The notes: generated by a model from the sequence alone, not told the origin. DNA of 64,000 bases from CAVSVP01 sp963731125 (GCA_963731125.1 CAVSVP010000024.1:62001-126000), one strand, 5' to 3'. Shown: positions 35,512 to 45,406, counted from the stretch's first letter. Translations and numbers: made by a program.

Positions 35512-36637
35512 AGAACTTACGCATTGACAAATAGATCGATTTGTGATGACTGGCAACCTTTCGACCACCAACTTTGCTATACCGAATGATAAGACACACG
35601 ACACGCCCACCCAGTGCCCGCTGTACCTTACCGATGTATATGGGGTTTTTGATGAGTGAGCCCAAATCGGCTACCTGTACCCGCTTATCGGAAGTGATGG
35701 GTATTTCTCATGACAGCGTCACTCGCTTTCTCTGGCGGGAGGGATACGAGCCGAAGGACCTGTTCGATGAGGCTAGCCAGCTGTTGAATCCGGTGGGTGG
35801 GACACTGAGCGTGGATGACAGCACCTTGGATAAACCTTACAGCCGGCACATGGACTTGGTGAGCCATGTGTGGTCTGGCAAACATCACCGGGTGGTCAAG
35901 GGGATAAACCTGATCACGTTGTATTACACCGACCCGCAAGGGCGGAGTTTGCCGGTCAACTATCGGGTCTATGACAAAACCGAGCACAAGACCAAGAATG
36001 ATTATTTCCTCGACATGCTGGTCCAGGTGGTGGCGTGGGGGCTGCAACCGGATTTCATCACCGGGGACAGTTGGTATTCCAGCGCCAGCAACCTCAAGAC
36101 GGTCAGACACCACCGGATGGGGTTCCTGTTTGCCGTGGAAAACAACCGCCGGGTAGCCATAGAAAAAGGCACTTGGGTCCAAGTCCAGCAGCTGGATATC
36201 CCCGACGACGGGCGTAAGGTCTGGCTTCGCGATTTCGGTGAGGTAAAACTGTTTCGGACGCGGTTAAAAGACCAACTGCGCCATTACGTCGTATTTCTGC
36301 CGCAGGCCGATGCCTATGAACCCTTCTCCCAAACCGAATTCCAGAAACGTCATGACCAGCACTGGCACATTGAGCAGTACCACCGTCTCATCAAGCAGGT
36401 CTGTCACATCGAGACATTCCAGGTACGCCGCAAAGTCCCTATTCTCAACCCTATTTTTGCCGCCCTGTGCAGCTACGTCCATTTGCAGCAGATGCAAATC
36501 CATGAGGTCATCACTAATGCCTATCAGTGGCAGCGTGATTTGTACAAGGAGGTGGTCGCTGGGTTTGTCAGTTCCTTCATCATCGGGAAAGATTATCTCA
36601 ATCCACAATATCAGGCCGCTGTCAATGCGTAAGTCCT
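35512..36637 (+). mobile_element. IS4-superfamily element (IS701-like group, distinct from copies A-C)
   Basis: This element of about 1.13 kb has terminal inverted repeats containing ACTTACGCATTGACA (35515-35529; complement 36620-36634). A 6-bp direct repeat ATATCA flanks it (35505-35510 and 36638-36643). It lies at the truncated end of another transposase gene. Confidence 0.7.
35574..36632 (+). CDS. IS4-superfamily (IS701-like) transposase
   Basis: This 352-aa DDE transposase has the first Asp in SVDDSTLDKPYS (about 83-84), then the conserved VWSGKHHRVVKGINLITLYYTD, the second Asp in FITGDSWYSSA, and a Glu in HWHIEQYHRLIKQ near residue 265. The N-terminus carries a helix-turn-helix-like CTRLSEVMGISHDSVTRFL. 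The ATG at 35634 is an alternative start. The frame is intact and fills the element. It is unlike the 473-aa IS701 transposases elsewhere in the window. Confidence 0.85.
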   Translation: MLYRMIRHTTRPPSARCTLPMYMGFLMSEPKSATCTRLSEVMGISHDSVTRFLWREGYEPKDLFDEASQLLNPVGGTLSVDDSTLDKPYSRHMDLVSHVWSGKHHRVVKGINLITLYYTDPQGRSLPVNYRVYDKTEHKTKNDYFLDMLVQVVAWGLQPDFITGDSWYSSASNLKTVRHHRMGFLFAVENNRRVAIEKGTWVQVQQLDIPDDGRKVWLRDFGEVKLFRTRLKDQLRHYVVFLPQADAYEPFSQTEFQKRHDQHWHIEQYHRLIKQVCHIETFQVRRKVPILNPIFAALCSYVHLQQMQIHEVITNAYQWQRDLYKEVVAGFVSSFIIGKDYLNPQYQAAVNA

Positions 36638-36643
36638 ATATCA

Positions 36644-37209
36644 CAGCGCATTTCGACCAACCGCAGCGGATGGCGGCAGCCCTCGATGGACACCAGTCGA
36701 TCGCGGATGAAATCGTTCTGTTCCAGGATCTGCGACACGCGGTAGGCGAGATTGGACTTGCTGCGGGTGATCCAGGCCGCCCCTCGGTCGATGACTTGCT
36801 CGAAGAAACCGAAGTCGTAAAAGCCCCTGTCGAAGATCCACAACGTCCCTTGATGCGAGACCTTCAACACCCGCGCCAGGAAGTTCGTATCGTGCGCTTG
36901 CGCCACGTCGGTGAACCACACATAACGCGGTAAGCGACTGGTCAAGTCGATCACCGTACAGATCTTACCCGCCAACGTCCCCGGCGCCAGCTCCTCCAAC
37001 GCCTTGAGCTTGCGAAACAATGCCTCCAACGTCGAGCCGTCAACCACCAGCACTTCCCGAAACAACTCCCGCGCTCGCCCCACCGCCGCCGGCAGCGGCC
37101 GGCTCCGCTCGGCCCAGCGGCGCTGCAGGCGCGGCAACAGCGCCATCATATCAAATCTTTTAGGGGTGATCCTAATTAAATCATTTATCCCAACAAAGAC
37201 ACTAACCAT
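36644..37209 (-). pseudogene. IS4-family transposase fragment
   Basis: About 188 codons match the central part of an IS4-type transposase: LPRLQRRWAERSRPLPAAV, LVVDGSTLEALFRKLKALE (first Asp), and TLWIFDRGFYDFGFFE (second Asp). The catalytic Glu region and C-terminus are missing; the frame ends at the neighbouring IS, and what follows on its far side is not transposase-like. The N-terminal part is also shortened. This is a remnant older than the adjoining IS. Confidence 0.75.
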
Positions 37210-37564
37210 GTAATTTAGTTAGCTATGAAGGTTAAATATTTGCTTTGACTTCAGTACTTGTAAAAAGTAGTTGTATACGCGCCTTATCGTAACTGCCATG
37301 ATGATGGCTTGCGATCCAAGAGGCAACGTATTTTCTTCTTTTATTACCCAATGCACAACCCTATATTTTTAGGACTGTATTTTTAGGGCATTACGTAATG
37401 ATTATTTTGAAAAACGGAGTTTCAGGTCGAGTGAATTGACCTCAAGACTCCAGCGACCTATCCTGACAGCGGGACTGGCTAGGTTGCCCGCAGCCATAGG
37501 CATACCCTTTTTCAAAACGATAAACAATGCTTCTGTCAATGAAAAAATCTTAGGAGAATGTCTG
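37210..37564. other. Intergenic region upstream of the pyrophosphatase gene
   Basis: No gene is evident. The stretch is AT-rich, with two direct copies of TATTTTTAGG (37364-37373 and 37378-37387). It is likely to hold the ppaC promoter, but no clear -35/-10 pair stands out. Confidence 0.4.
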
Positions 37565-38488
37565 ATGTCTGTTTACGTGTTTGGGCATAAAAGCCCCGAC
37601 TCTGATGCAGTCTGCAGCGCGATTGCGCTGGCTAACCTACAACAACAATTGGGCGTCGAGGCTGTGCCCGTCACTCAGGAAAAGATTAATCCGGAAACCC
37701 GCTTTATCCTTGACCGGTATGGATTTTCCGCCCCTGAGATAATGACCTCGTTTGCCGGCAAGCAGATTATGCTGGTGGATTTTTCCGATAGCACCCAGGG
37801 TCCAGAGGACCTGGATAAAGCCGATATCCTGGGCATCGTCGATCACCATAAGCTGGGGGATGTCACCACGCCCAATCCCCTGGAGTGCTGGATCTGGCCC
37901 GTGGGCTGCTCCAGCACGGTGCTAAGATCCATGTACGATTTTTACGATGTGGAAATTCCCCGGAATATCGCCGGCATTATGTTGTGTTCCATTCTGAGCG
38001 ACACCGTGATCTTCAAATCCGCCACCTGTACCGCCAGGGATAAAGAGGCCGCTGAAGCATTGGCCAAGGTGGTGGGGGAGAAGGATCTCCAGGCATTAGG
38101 AATGGAAATGTTTAAGGTGAAATCCGCCATTGAGGGAACCCCTATTCGGGAACTGGTGTTGCGGGACTACAAAGACTTTAACATGAGCGGCAACAAAGTC
38201 GGTATTGGTCAGCTTGAAGTTGTCGATCTCGCTATTCTAGATAGCGTGAAGGCGCAGTTGGCTAAGGACATCCGGGCCTTGAAAGCGGAAGGCCAGCGCC
38301 ATAGTGTATTTTTGCTGTTGACCGATATCATCAAGGAAGGCTCTCAGCTGTTGATTGCTTCCGACGATGCCGATGTAGCGCGCCGGGCATTTGACGTTGC
38401 GCCCGAAAATGATGAAGCCTGGCTGCCGGGCGTGATGAGCCGGAAAAAACAAGTTGTGCCGCATCTGGAAAAGACATTTGCCGCTTGA
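37565..38488 (+). CDS. ppaC: Manganese-dependent inorganic pyrophosphatase (family II)
   Basis: This 307-aa DHH-superfamily enzyme hydrolyses pyrophosphate to phosphate in the cytoplasm. Metal-binding motifs are visible: GHKSPDSDAVCSA (8-20), VDFSDS, VDHHKLGD (DHH motif near 96-98), and the C-terminal substrate-binding SRKKQ near 293-297. Length matches the family. ATG 37565 has AGGAGA upstream; an in-frame extension to 37436 is not supported. It is monocistronic, convergent with the metallophosphoesterase gene. Confidence 0.93.
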   Translation: MSVYVFGHKSPDSDAVCSAIALANLQQQLGVEAVPVTQEKINPETRFILDRYGFSAPEIMTSFAGKQIMLVDFSDSTQGPEDLDKADILGIVDHHKLGDVTTPNPLECWIWPVGCSSTVLRSMYDFYDVEIPRNIAGIMLCSILSDTVIFKSATCTARDKEAAEALAKVVGEKDLQALGMEMFKVKSAIEGTPIRELVLRDYKDFNMSGNKVGIGQLEVVDLAILDSVKAQLAKDIRALKAEGQRHSVFLLLTDIIKEGSQLLIASDDADVARRAFDVAPENDEAWLPGVMSRKKQVVPHLEKTFAA

Positions 38489-38546
38489 GCGGCCGGCTAG
38501 GCCAGTGTTGGGGGATAGGTGGCAGCAGCCAGATGTCCGGTTGGGC

Positions 38547-39347
38547 TTATTCAATATTCAGCACGGCCTGCAACCGGGGATTGCCGTAATCGGCTTCCCC
38601 GGTTCTTACGAAGAGATTCGGTAAGACTTGCACTGTCGCGGCATGGTGAGTGTGACCGCAAAGCACCGTCAGCCGGCGCTCGGGATGGCGCGCCATGACA
38701 TCTAGCAATATATCTCCCACCGCCTTACAAGTGAAATGGGGGAGCCAGTGCTTGTCTCCGAGTTGACCTCGATACAGGCAGGCCTGCTGAAAGGGCGGAA
38801 CATGCGTCAGCAGGATCACTCGGGAATAAGTCTTAAGCGCCCGGGGTAACACTGTGCCCAAAAAAGCGGCTGCCTCGTCCCCTAAGGCGTTTAGTTTGGC
38901 CTGCAACGCGTTTTGGGTGAGTGCTCGTAAATCTTCGATCTGGAGATAGTCGTTAAGCTTTACCGGAGAATTCCGGAAGTCCCCAAACCGGCCGTCTGAC
39001 CAGCCGTCATGGCCGATAAGACAGGTGTGGGAAGTCAATGGTACGACGCTCAACATCGGCAGCCAGCCCAGCCATTGGGAGTGCTGAGTCAGATCGGCAG
39101 CCTGCCGGCGCACCGCAGCGATGGAACTCTGATAAAAATCATGATTGCCTAGCACAAAATAAATGGACCGTTGCAGACGATCCTCGAGTAACCGGAGATA
39201 AGCCCCTACTGTCGGGGCCTCACCGATGTCGCCGCCGAGCAATACGGCGGCGGGATTGCGGGTTAAGATGGCGGAACAAAATCGGTCGATCCCTTCTTGA
39301 TCGGCAAAGTCGAGATGAATATCTGTTGCCCAGGCAATATGCATCAT
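38547..39347 (-). CDS. Calcineurin-like metallophosphoesterase
   Basis: This protein of about 266 aa has the full set of metallophosphoesterase motifs: TDIHLDF, LGGDIGEA, LGNHDFYQ, LTHVPPF and CGHTHHA, which bind two metals and hydrolyse phosphoesters. The substrate is unknown. The start is uncertain: ATG 39347 or 39344 fits the fold but has no good ribosome site, and a TTG further upstream (39371) is open. The Lon-N-like gene ends 14 bp beyond that point on the same strand, so the two are probably co-transcribed. Confidence 0.82.
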   Translation of the reverse strand: MMHIAWATDIHLDFADQEGIDRFCSAILTRNPAAVLLGGDIGEAPTVGAYLRLLEDRLQRSIYFVLGNHDFYQSSIAAVRRQAADLTQHSQWLGWLPMLSVVPLTSHTCLIGHDGWSDGRFGDFRNSPVKLNDYLQIEDLRALTQNALQAKLNALGDEAAAFLGTVLPRALKTYSRVILLTHVPPFQQACLYRGQLGDKHWLPHFTCKAVGDILLDVMARHPERRLTVLCGHTHHAATVQVLPNLFVRTGEADYGNPRLQAVLNIE

Positions 39348-39384
39348 CGTTAGCGGGTTTTGCAGGCTCAACCCGACCCGGTAA

Positions 39385-40044
39385 TCAGTGCCGGGTCGGC
39401 CGAGAACTCAGCCGGGTGGCCAGAGACATCTTAGCCAATGCCATGATGCGCTCCATCCGGTCAGGTAGATTCAGAGCCTCTACCAAAACTTGTTTTTCCT
39501 CGGGAGCGAAGGGGAGATGGATCGCCAGGGAATTGATCAGTCTTGGTCCGGGCATTTCCCGCAGGGCATCCAGATCCGCCTGAATGTTATTAAACTCAAA
39601 ATAGTTGTAGAGTAATTTCAACAGCGGAGCCGTCTCTATGGCGGCTTCCTCCTCCAGGAGGTCGTTCTTAAACCGCTGCCAATCGGCCGCTATCCGCCGG
39701 TAACCCCGAATCGTGGCAACTTCCGAACTAATGTCGAAACGGCAAACGCCAAGCAGATTAATCAGGAAACGTCCGTCGCTGGCTTCATTAAAAATGGTGA
39801 TACGCCCTGCGCAGCCGGTTTGGTAAAGTACGTTCTTGCCGGGGGTGGTGGACGTATTAGGCTGCACGATACCAATCATCCGCCCCGCACCCAAAGCGTC
39901 GGAAATCATATTCAGGTATCTGGGCTCGAAAATGTTCAGTTGCATTTCGCTCAGCGGAAGCAGGGCAACTCCGCTAAGAGGAAACACAGGTAATGTTGCC
40001 GGGAGCGACGCAAAGTTTGGGGTAAAGGGATTTGCTGCCATCAC
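39385..40044 (-). CDS. Lon N-terminal (LON substrate-binding) domain protein
   Basis: This 219-aa protein consists of a Lon-type N-terminal domain without ATPase or protease domains. The start resembles the family: LPATLPVFPLSGVALLPLSEMQLNIFEPRYLNM. Later motifs include GRMIGIVQP and GCAGRITIFNE. Such stand-alone proteins are common in proteobacteria and probably bind peptides; the role is unknown. ATG 40044 or 40041. It is the first gene of a probable two-gene unit with the metallophosphoesterase. Confidence 0.85.
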   Translation of the reverse strand: MMAANPFTPNFASLPATLPVFPLSGVALLPLSEMQLNIFEPRYLNMISDALGAGRMIGIVQPNTSTTPGKNVLYQTGCAGRITIFNEASDGRFLINLLGVCRFDISSEVATIRGYRRIAADWQRFKNDLLEEEAAIETAPLLKLLYNYFEFNNIQADLDALREMPGPRLINSLAIHLPFAPEEKQVLVEALNLPDRMERIMALAKMSLATRLSSRPTRH

Positions 40045-40782
40045 TGCCTACCATGTTAGGGTGAAAAGATACGCCGGAAAAACGGTATGTAGTCTATAGA
40101 CAGTCATAACAGAAGTCAGTGCGTCCACTCGGCGTTGGCAAACGGCAAGCCGCTGGCAGACATTCGATTTTTTTGAAAAATGGCCGCTGCTGCGGATGTC
40201 CAGCAAAGCTCGGCTGTGTTTGAGTTTGCAAAACGGCGTAAAAAGTGGCCGAAGCTTCCTTTGCCTCGACCCAAACCCACCACGTAGGAAGGAGAAGAGA
40301 AAAAGATAACGTAAGGTTCCTGAACTGTGACTGAACGGCGTACTGGTATTCGATTTTGACCAATTTCTCCCTCACCCCCCTATCTCCCACCAGGGGAGAG
40401 GGAGATAAGAAATTGACGCTAAGGGAGAGTGATAAACATCCGGCTCTCGCCGTAAGAGTCTCGCGCCAGCGCACGCTAGAGCAGAAGTATGTGTTGGTCC
40501 AGTAAACATTAGTTTTGAACTTTTTGGCTTGGTTGGTAACTAATTTTGTACGCTCTCATTTTGTTTTATTGGCATTACCACTTTTTATCCTCGTGGTTAT
40601 TTACCGAGGTATCCCCTGCCTCGGTTTTTTTTTGCCCATTCCGATAAAGTTGCCACCACCTCGAATGCTACTTTTTGTCTACAAATGGGTTCTTCCCGCA
40701 TTCAGTTTGCGTTCATCCAGCTCGTGCAAAGCTGAGCCTCGAAAATGTTTCGCAGCCTGTCATTTGCGTGAGGAAAAGACAT
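40045..40782. other. Intergenic region with a C/G-rich hairpin repeat
   Basis: I see no convincing gene in these 738 bp. Around 40366-40410 lies a purine/pyrimidine-rich inverted motif (CCTATCTCCC ... GGGGAGAGGGAG), similar in style to the one before galK, of the kind often found repeated between genes. Open frames on both strands here lack ribosome sites and similarity to known proteins. Confidence 0.4.
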
Positions 40783-41196
40783 ATGCAGACCAAAGCCATC
40801 TTCACCGCGTTCATTCTGAGTGCGGCATTGACTCTAAGCGCCTGCGCCGGCTATAGCCCATACACCGATCCTTATTTCAATACCAAGGTGGGAGCCGCTA
40901 CGGGCGCAGTGGCCGGTGCCGCCTTGGGCTACAAGGTCGACGACGATAAGGGGCCTTATGTGGGTGCCGCTTCGGGAGCATTGCTCGGCGGCGCGGTGGG
41001 TAATTATATGGACCGCCAACGGGGAGGCTATCAGCAAGGGTCCTATGAACAGGGTGATAACTACCCGCGGGACTATAATTACGATCCGAACTATCCGAAC
41101 TATGATGAGCGATACTCTGATCGGCGCTACCGCTACAATCAAGGGTACAACGCAACGTCGGGTGCACAACCGTACCGGGGTTATTCAGGTTATTAG
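40783..41196 (+). CDS. Glycine-zipper lipoprotein (YMGG/2TM type)
   Basis: This 137-aa protein begins with a lipoprotein signal (MQTKAIFTAFILSAALTLSAC) with lipobox LSAC, so Cys21 would be acylated. Residues about 35-75 are a glycine zipper (VGAATGAVAGAALGYKVDDD ... GAASGALLGGAVGNYMD), which forms paired membrane helices in SlyB/OsmB-type proteins. The tail is rich in Tyr, Asn, Asp and Gly and looks disordered. ATG 40783 has GAGGAAAA upstream. The likely site is the outer membrane; the function is unknown, perhaps in envelope stress. Confidence 0.82.
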   Translation: MQTKAIFTAFILSAALTLSACAGYSPYTDPYFNTKVGAATGAVAGAALGYKVDDDKGPYVGAASGALLGGAVGNYMDRQRGGYQQGSYEQGDNYPRDYNYDPNYPNYDERYSDRRYRYNQGYNATSGAQPYRGYSGY

Positions 41197-41292
41197 CCTA
41201 TTTTTTTAATGGTATTTTAGGCTATAATAAATCAGCCGATCATAATGTTATGCCGCCGGCTAACTTTGCCATTGCCTAGAGGAGGAACTGTC

Positions 41293-42240
41293 ATGTCAAC
41301 AGCTACGCAAAACCTCGATATCGGCACTCTCAAGCGGCTCAAGATCCTCTGCATTTCCGAAACGGGCTGGTTTGATAGCGCTACTCTGGTCGCCGACATT
41401 AAAGCGGCGGGAGGTATGGGAGTCAGTCAGTACGAACTCCAGTGGCCGCCGTTGGGAAACCTGCATCCCGAAAACGCCGCGGGCTCGGCGGCGCTGGTTG
41501 AGGCCGAGGAAATGGATGGTACCGTACATAAAATGCTCTTCGATACCGGCTGGAATCCTGCTTGGATGGAGCGCCGCTTTGCCGAGGAAGGCATCGATAA
41601 GATGCTGCAGCGGGGCGAGATTGAATGTCTGATTATCAGTCATGAGCATTTCGATCACTTCTGGGGGGTCGGCTCGACACTTAAGCATCAGCCTGACCTG
41701 ACCATCTATATTCCCTTTGGCTTTCAGCAGAAGGGGCTGAATTTTCTTAAGGCGCAGGGGCATACGGGAGAGTTGATCACCGTCTATCCCATTGCGCCTG
41801 CTTTACTCTTCCCCGGACTGGCCCTTGTTGGTTTCAAGATGGACACGTTGTTGCAGGTTCACGGTGAGAATGTACTGTATTTCAACCTGCAGGATAAAGG
41901 CATGACAATGATGACGGGCTGTGGCCACGGCGGCGTGCTCAACCTGCTGGATTACGCCCGGCGCACATTCAAAGGCGGGAATAATATTTATGCTGTGTAC
42001 GGCGGCTTACATATTTCTCCCTTCGAAGAGTGGGACGAGGAACGGACAAAGATCATTCAGGAACTAGGCAAATATCGAATCGCCCACCTGGGCTGTAATC
42101 ACTGTACGGGTGTGCAGGCCGTGCAACGGATGGTGGAGGCCGGGTTGCCCGTGGTGCGGGGCACGGCGCAGAACGGCTCGAAAACGGAGCTATTTTTGGG
42201 TAATGGGGATATGTTGGAGCTTTGTGGAGGTATAGAATGA
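41293..42240 (+). CDS. MBL-fold metallo-hydrolase
   Basis: This 315-aa metallo-beta-lactamase-fold protein has the metal motif ISHEHFDHFWG (HxHxDH), a later GCGHGG, and the terminal His in YGGLHIS/GCNHCTG. It resembles the 7,8-dihydropterin-6-methyl-4-(beta-D-ribofuranosyl)aminobenzene phosphate synthase-like group in layout, but the substrate is unknown. AGAGGAGG lies 7-8 nt before ATG 41293. It ends 120 bp before kup on the same strand. Confidence 0.84.
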   Translation: MSTATQNLDIGTLKRLKILCISETGWFDSATLVADIKAAGGMGVSQYELQWPPLGNLHPENAAGSAALVEAEEMDGTVHKMLFDTGWNPAWMERRFAEEGIDKMLQRGEIECLIISHEHFDHFWGVGSTLKHQPDLTIYIPFGFQQKGLNFLKAQGHTGELITVYPIAPALLFPGLALVGFKMDTLLQVHGENVLYFNLQDKGMTMMTGCGHGGVLNLLDYARRTFKGGNNIYAVYGGLHISPFEEWDEERTKIIQELGKYRIAHLGCNHCTGVQAVQRMVEAGLPVVRGTAQNGSKTELFLGNGDMLELCGGIE

Positions 42241-42360
42241 AAACAAAACCTCTGAACTTACCCGCTTTAACGGTTGGTTTTCCCTACGCCTCATGGACCG
42301 GGGTTTGCCATCAAATACCAGGTGCGTTTAGCACTGCTGAATAATACGGCTGCCACAAGC

Positions 42361-44298
42361 ATGCGTCTCTCCCCTGACGATCCAAAAGATAGTGTGTTTC
42401 CAGATAAGCCTGCTCCGGAGACAACACCTCAGGGGAAACGCCTGGTGTTGCTTAGCTTGACTGCCCTCGGCGTAGTGTATGGCGACATCGGCACGAGCCC
42501 TCTGTATGCCCTCCGGGAGTGTTTTTTCGGTAATCCCGTGGCGGTAACGCCCGCCAACGTTCTCGGCATCCTGTCACTGATTTTCTGGTCCCTGATCGTT
42601 ATTATCTCCATTAAATATCTTATCGTTGTGATGCGTGCCGATAATAGCGGCGAGGGTGGCGTTCTGGCCCTGCTGGCATTGCTTGAACCGCGGCGGGCGG
42701 GGCAATCCGGTAAAGCCGCTACGCTGTTGCTCATGGGAATTTTTGGAGCAGCACTGCTTTATGGTGACGGTATGATCACACCGGCGATCTCGGTGCTGAG
42801 CGCCGTGGAAGGTTTGAAAGTCGCTGCACCCGGTATGAATCACCTGATCATGCCCGCGACAATTGTAATACTCGTTCTGTTGTTTGCCACCCAAAAACGG
42901 GGAACCGCTTGGATCGGCGTCTTCTTCGGTCCCATTATGATTCTCTGGTTTTTGCTTCTGGCCCTGTTGGGGATGCTCGGCATTGCGCGCAACCCAGCGG
43001 TGTTGGCAGCCATCAATCCATGGTATGGAATGGCGTTCTTTATCCACAATCCACCCGTTTCCTATCTGGCCCTCGGTGGCGTCTTTCTTGTGGTCACCGG
43101 CGGCGAAGCGCTCTACGCCGACATGGGGCATTTTGGCTGCGGTCCGATACGGTTGGGGTGGTTCGGTTTGGTGTTACCCGCGCTGCTGCTCAATTACATG
43201 GGACAGGGAGCATTTATCCTTGAGCACCCCGTCGAGGCGATTCATCCTTTTTATAATCTTGTTCCCCACTGGGGAGTATATCCCATGATAGGACTTGCCA
43301 CCTTGGTTACGGTAATCGCCTCTCAGGCCGTTATCTCAGGCACGTTTTCTCTGGCGCGCCAGGCCGTCCAGATGGGGCTGAGCCCACCACTGAACATTGT
43401 CCAGACATCGCCCGAGGAAATCGGCCAGATCTATGTTCCGGTGGTGAACTGGGCCTTACTGATCGCCACGGTCGCTCTAGTCATCAGTTTCGGTTCGTCC
43501 GATAAGCTGGCAGCCGCTTATGGATTAGCCGTGAGTGCAACGATGGTAATTACCACTATTCTTCTCTTTTTTGTCATGCGCGATAAGTGGCATTGGCGCC
43601 CAGCTGTTATTTTTTCGGTGACCGGCGTTTTTCTTGTGATTGACTTGGCATTCTTCGGCGCTAACCTGTTCAAGATTGCCGAAGGTGGCTGGTTTCCTCT
43701 GCTCGTGGGCGGAACAGTGCTCTTATTGATGACGACTTGGCGAAAAGGTCGGATATTGCTTTACAAGCGGATAAGCAAACGGACTATGGCCATCGCTGAA
43801 TTTTTGCACGGCATCGAAAGGAACAGCCCCATCCGTATTCCGGGAACTGCGGTGTTTACCACCAGCCCAGGGAGCGACGTTCCCAACGGGTTGCTTCATC
43901 ATCTCAAAATTAACCAAACGCTCCATGAGCGTGTGCTCTTATTGACCGCAGTCACAGAAGACGTGCCGCGCATTCCTGCCTCCGAACGTCTGGAGGTAAA
44001 AGCACTTAAGTGCGGGTTTTATCGCGTATTTGTCCACTACGGTTTTATGCAAAGTCCAAATTTTCCCGTTGCGATAAAGCTGTGTGAAGATCAGCAACTG
44101 ATTCCCCGGTTGGATTCCGATACGACCGTGTATTATGCGGGTCGCTCCACGCTGTCGATCGCTGCTCAGGACACGGAGATGCTCGTATGGCGTAAGCGTC
44201 TGTTTATGTTTCTGGCCCGAAATTCTCAGCGCGCAGTGGAATTTTACCGACTGCCGCCCGGCCGCTCGGTCGAGTTAGGTATTCAGGTCGAGTTTTGA
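42361..44298 (+). CDS. kup: Low-affinity potassium transporter Kup
   Basis: This 645-aa KUP/HAK/KT transporter imports K+ with H+. The N-terminal signature LGVVYGDIGTSPLYALRE is present, followed by twelve TM helices (to about residue 455) and a cytoplasmic C-terminal domain (about 465-645) with conserved IPGTAVFTTS and YFLAR-like FLARNSQRAVEF. Length fits the family. ATG 42361 gives the usual N-terminus; an upstream in-frame start (42274) is unlikely. REP-like sequences follow the gene. Confidence 0.92.
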   Translation: MRLSPDDPKDSVFPDKPAPETTPQGKRLVLLSLTALGVVYGDIGTSPLYALRECFFGNPVAVTPANVLGILSLIFWSLIVIISIKYLIVVMRADNSGEGGVLALLALLEPRRAGQSGKAATLLLMGIFGAALLYGDGMITPAISVLSAVEGLKVAAPGMNHLIMPATIVILVLLFATQKRGTAWIGVFFGPIMILWFLLLALLGMLGIARNPAVLAAINPWYGMAFFIHNPPVSYLALGGVFLVVTGGEALYADMGHFGCGPIRLGWFGLVLPALLLNYMGQGAFILEHPVEAIHPFYNLVPHWGVYPMIGLATLVTVIASQAVISGTFSLARQAVQMGLSPPLNIVQTSPEEIGQIYVPVVNWALLIATVALVISFGSSDKLAAAYGLAVSATMVITTILLFFVMRDKWHWRPAVIFSVTGVFLVIDLAFFGANLFKIAEGGWFPLLVGGTVLLLMTTWRKGRILLYKRISKRTMAIAEFLHGIERNSPIRIPGTAVFTTSPGSDVPNGLLHHLKINQTLHERVLLLTAVTEDVPRIPASERLEVKALKCGFYRVFVHYGFMQSPNFPVAIKLCEDQQLIPRLDSDTTVYYAGRSTLSIAAQDTEMLVWRKRLFMFLARNSQRAVEFYRLPPGRSVELGIQVEF

Positions 44299-44437
44299 TG
44301 GATTCAAGTCTCGGCTATTTTCGAAACTGACCTGTACGCGACTTCGGCCGTTTCTCCTGCACTCCAAATCACCAGGAGACGGGAGTTAAGGTTACCAACT
44401 AAAGGCGGGACATGTCAGACGCCACATTCACCTGATA

Positions 44438-44498
44438 GGAGCGAGCTTGCTCGCGAACTAACCTTGATGCCCGCCTCCATCGCGAGCAAGCTCGCTCC
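44438..44498. repeat. REP doublet (REPIN-like) palindrome
   Basis: GGAGCGAGCTTGCTCGCGA (44438-44456) and its exact reverse complement (44480-44498) enclose 23 nt. Each arm is itself nearly palindromic. The sequence resembles the REP units common in Pseudomonas genomes, which are mobilised by RAYT transposases; no RAYT gene is in this window. It lies downstream of kup. Confidence 0.65.
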
Positions 44499-44565
44499 CA
44501 CAAAGTAGCCTGCAGAGTGTCCCGACTAAAGTGGATGCCAGGAGTTAGAGTTAAGAATATCTCGG

Positions 44566-45406
44566 GTCGGGTAGCAGGGCCACATTGCTGCAACCCCGCC
44601 CCCTAAGAACGGCTCGTGAAGTTTTCACCTCAAGCCGCTCAAGCCTTTCTAACGCCCGTACTCGGACGCGGCTTGCCGCCTTCACGATACGCGCTTGGGG
44701 CCGACGCCCGTTACGATGTACCTTTTGCCGGCCGGTCAATGGCCGGCCCGTTCATCGTCGCGAGGGAAACCGCACCAGCAGTCGTTGCTGCCGTCATCTG
44801 CCTTGTCTCCTAAGTCGGTTTGCCAAACTCTCTCGTGATGAAAGACCAGAGGGAAGTCAGCCCGCTTTCGCGTGGGGTAATGTTGCTCTCGGCTCAACCC
44901 CTATCAGATCGATTACCGACCTGCCTTCGCTTGCTCCCTCCTCCTTTACCCGCAGCCCCCACAGCGGCCCTTGCGGTCCGCCTGCCCCAGGAGGGCAGGG
45001 ATACGGGCTTACCGTGTTCCACGCCGATAACAAGAAGGGGTTAGGCACGGCCTCTTCGCCGGTGGCACAATAGTCAGCGTATGCTGAATGCGCAGCAGAA
45101 TAACCGGGCCACTTACCTTTTGGTTCAAGCCTATCAGCCGCTTGGGCTTGTCGTTTTTAACGACGTTTATCAGCCGTTCGCCTCCGCTTGCCATACCCTC
45201 CAGCCTAGCCCCTCATCCACCAGCTGCTGGCAGAATCGCGCTGCGGCTCTCGCAACCCGCAGCGCCCCAAGGGGGGTACATTGTCAGGGCGCTTCGCACC
45301 GGACGGTTACCCATCCCGCACTGCCCCTAGGCTACCGTTGGCTGAACAATGGGTCCACTACCGGTCCTTCGGTTGGACAATTATCGACGTGTCTTTCACG
45401 TCGCAC
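44566..45406 (-). mobile_element. ORF-less group II intron, inverted left copy
   Basis: On the minus strand the intron starts GTGCGAC at 45406 and ends with domains V and VI at 44566. It is base-for-base the mirror of the right copy (46873-47713). The domain V copy lies at 44607-44640. It sits inside the left terminal repeat of ISKra4 element 1, after the exon sequence AGATGCGC. Confidence 0.75.

Noticed and set aside
40094..40474. 126-codon minus-strand frame in the gap before the lipoprotein gene
   Set aside because: It spans the C/G-rich hairpin repeat, has low-complexity translation and no ribosome site; I treat it as a shadow of repeat DNA.
40515..40856. 113-codon plus-strand frame overlapping the lipoprotein start
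   Set aside because: It overlaps a well-supported lipoprotein gene in another frame and ends in sequence without family features.
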